Shown in pieces: positions 31,902 through 33,017 of a stretch of 33,017 nt of DNA. How positions within the stretch are numbered: position 1 is the first letter of the stretch; every line of letters starts with the position of its first letter. A program made the translations under genes and the position numbers. Source of the stretch: Candidatus Fermentithermobacillaceae bacterium (GTDB taxonomy: Bacteria; Bacillota; Sulfobacillia; Fermentithermobacillales; Fermentithermobacillaceae); NCBI GenBank assembly GCA_012841375.1, contig DUUV01000117.1:1-33017 (forward strand), written 5' to 3'. The notes under the pieces are model-generated. The model had not been told where the DNA came from. It saw nothing but the letters and a program-made list of their open reading frames with translations, and ran no database searches.

Positions 31902-32723
31902 CTAAGGTTGCTTCCCAAAGTACTTCTCGTAGATCTCGTCGTACGTGCCGTCAGCCTTGATCTTGGCAAGTCCCTTGTTGACCAGATCATGGATTTCCTT
32001 GTCGGCCTTACGCATAGCGATGCCGTAATACTCGACTGTGAAAGCCGGCTCGGGAATTAGGATCTCGTCCTCCGGGTTGTTCTTGAGATACTCCTGGATT
32101 ACTGGCAGATCGCAGATGATCGCGTCCACGGCTCCTGTCTTCAGCTCATTGAAGACGTCCGCAGCGTTCTTCAGACGCTTTATGTTAATGCCCTTCTGGT
32201 TTTCTCCGGTGAACTTCTCATGAAGTGTCTGAGCAGCATAGTCAGCTGTTGTATTGATCTGCACTGCTATGGATTTTCCCGACAGGTCCGAGAGCTGCTT
32301 TATGGGGGAGTTCTTCGGAACGGCCCAAGCCTGGCCGGACGTGAAGTAAGGGTCTGAGAAGGTGACCTCCAGTGCCCTCTCGTCGGTAACGGTCATGCCG
32401 GAAACTATAAGGTCGGCCTCTTTGTTCTGAAGGGCGGGGATGAGGCTATTCCAGTCAATGTTCTTGTACTCAACATCAAAGCCTGAAGCTTCGCCTATGG
32501 CCTTGATGAGATCTACGTCAAACCCTGTGGGCTTGTTAGTGGTAATATCCATGTATTCAAATGGGGCGAATGTTGCTTCGCCAACGGCCACCAACTTCAT
32601 CTTGGGTGGTTCAGAGGTCTCTCCCGTTATTTCTTCGTTGTTGGGCTCCGGCTTTGAGCATGCGGTCAGCCCTAAGGAGAGACACACCAGTATCCCCAGC
32701 AAAACGAGAAAAGCTTTTTTCAC
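31902..32723 (-). CDS. glnH: Amino acid-binding lipoprotein of the ABC transporter
   Basis: A 273-aa periplasmic-type solute-binding protein of family 3. The signal peptide ends in the lipobox LTAC with lipidated C22. A short linker (PEPNNEEITGETSEPP) leads to the domain. The ligand site follows the family: APFEYMD, PTGFDVDLIKAIGEASGFDVEYKNIDWNSLIPAL and VSGMTVTDERALEVTFSDPYF. GTG 32723 has AAAGGAG upstream at a long spacing. It is first in the operon, followed by permease and ATPase. Ligand is probably a polar amino acid. Confidence 0.94.
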   Translation of the reverse strand: MKKAFLVLLGILVCLSLGLTACSKPEPNNEEITGETSEPPKMKLVAVGEATFAPFEYMDITTNKPTGFDVDLIKAIGEASGFDVEYKNIDWNSLIPALQNKEADLIVSGMTVTDERALEVTFSDPYFTSGQAWAVPKNSPIKQLSDLSGKSIAVQINTTADYAAQTLHEKFTGENQKGINIKRLKNAADVFNELKTGAVDAIICDLPVIQEYLKNNPEDEILIPEPAFTVEYYGIAMRKADKEIHDLVNKGLAKIKADGTYDEIYEKYFGKQP

Positions 32724-32750
32724 GGTATTCTCGACTCCTTTCCCCTATCG

Positions 32751-32760
32751 GGTCTAGACC
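32751..32760. promoter_or_regulatory. 10-bp palindrome in the glnH leader
   Basis: GGTCTAGACC (32751-32760) is a perfect palindrome 27 bp upstream of the glnH start. It lies next to one of two 8-bp direct repeats, CCTATCGG, at 32744-32751 and 32791-32798. The layout suggests an operator or a leader structure, but no known motif fits. Confidence 0.35.
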
Positions 32761-32855
32761 TGGCAGAGCAGAGTCTCCGGTCAGGACTCGCCTATCGGAG
32801 GTTTCATTCATCCTATTTCGAGTGAAGCCTCTCAATTCCGGCCTAGCGATGCATA

Positions 32856-32884
32856 ATTATACACGTCATATTGAATTTAGCCAA
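32856..32884 (-). promoter_or_regulatory. Sigma-A promoter of the amino acid transporter operon
   Basis: On the minus strand TTGGCT (32884-32879) and TATAAT (32861-32856, perfect) are 17 bp apart. A leader of about 125 nt separates it from glnH. The bases from 32885 to the window end show no gene I can support. Confidence 0.65.
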
Positions 32885-33017
32885 CAGGATTTCTATGTGC
32901 GGGTCAAGCAGGATCCCGCGAATCGCAGTAGAGGCTCTTGGCTAGACGATCCTCAGTTCCTACCCTTTGCCATTAGGAATTCTCCGCAATCAACCATGCT
33001 TGACATCCGGTAAACCC

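Noticed and set aside
1-33017. CRISPR array, insertion sequence, prophage or rRNA genes
   Set aside because: No spaced direct repeats, transposase or integrase genes, phage structural genes or rRNA segments were seen.

Overview
This window is a stretch of Bacillota (Firmicutes) chromosome from an endospore-forming organism of fairly high GC content. The spore genes spoVT, spoVB, yabP and yabQ are present. So are RicT, an AbrB with a four-cysteine tail, Veg, and strong GGAGG-type ribosome binding sites with frequent TTG and GTG starts. The gene order follows the origin-proximal yaaO-yabR segment of Bacillus subtilis closely, but the composition and several local differences look clostridial or Limnochordia-like. 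I cannot resolve the class from sequence alone.

Layout. (1) 1-5234, plus strand: a PLP-dependent Orn/Lys/Arg decarboxylase (yaaO position), tmk, darA (c-di-AMP receptor), holB, ricT and rsmI, tightly packed with overlapping stops and starts. (2) 5376-8698: abrB on the minus strand, divergent from metG, then tatD. (3) 8836-11682: yabE, rsmA, a YkuK/DUF458 gene and veg, closed by a strong terminator. (4) 11886-12890: a leaderless trypsin-fold protease of the NAL1-like type. (5) 12916-18381: ispE, an uncharacterised nucleotidyltransferase, glmU, prs, rplY/ctc and pth. (6) 18381-25781: mfd, spoVT (with a predicted sigma-G promoter), spoVB, mazG, hup and rqcP/yabO. (7) 25809-27405, minus strand: yabP, yabQ, a small helix-turn-helix gene and divIC. 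This block is inverted in place compared with B. subtilis. (8) 27547-27936: yabR behind a consensus sigma-A promoter, where the conserved order ends. (9) 28305-33017: accessory material, comprising tRNA-Leu(UAA), an unknown membrane-anchored protein, an MntA-HepT (type VII) toxin-antitoxin pair, and a polar amino acid ABC transporter on the minus strand.

The core genes serve DNA precursor supply and replication (tmk, holB, hup), transcription-coupled repair (mfd), translation (metG, rsmA, rsmI, rplY, pth, rqcP), envelope precursor supply (glmU, ispE, spoVB), PRPP supply (prs), and sporulation or cell division (ricT, abrB, spoVT, yabP, yabQ, divIC). Compared with B. subtilis I find no yaaR, yabA, trmN6/yazA, rnmV, yabG, sspF, purR, ridA, spoVG or fin in the expected slots.

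The most unusual local signal is in the inverted block. A 30-bp near-perfect palindrome, built from inverted DnaA-box-like arms around a perfect 12-bp core, lies just upstream of a small helix-turn-helix gene. That gene overlaps the start of divIC by 4 nt. It could be a regulatory unit linking replication initiation (DnaA) or autoregulation to the divisome, but this is inference.
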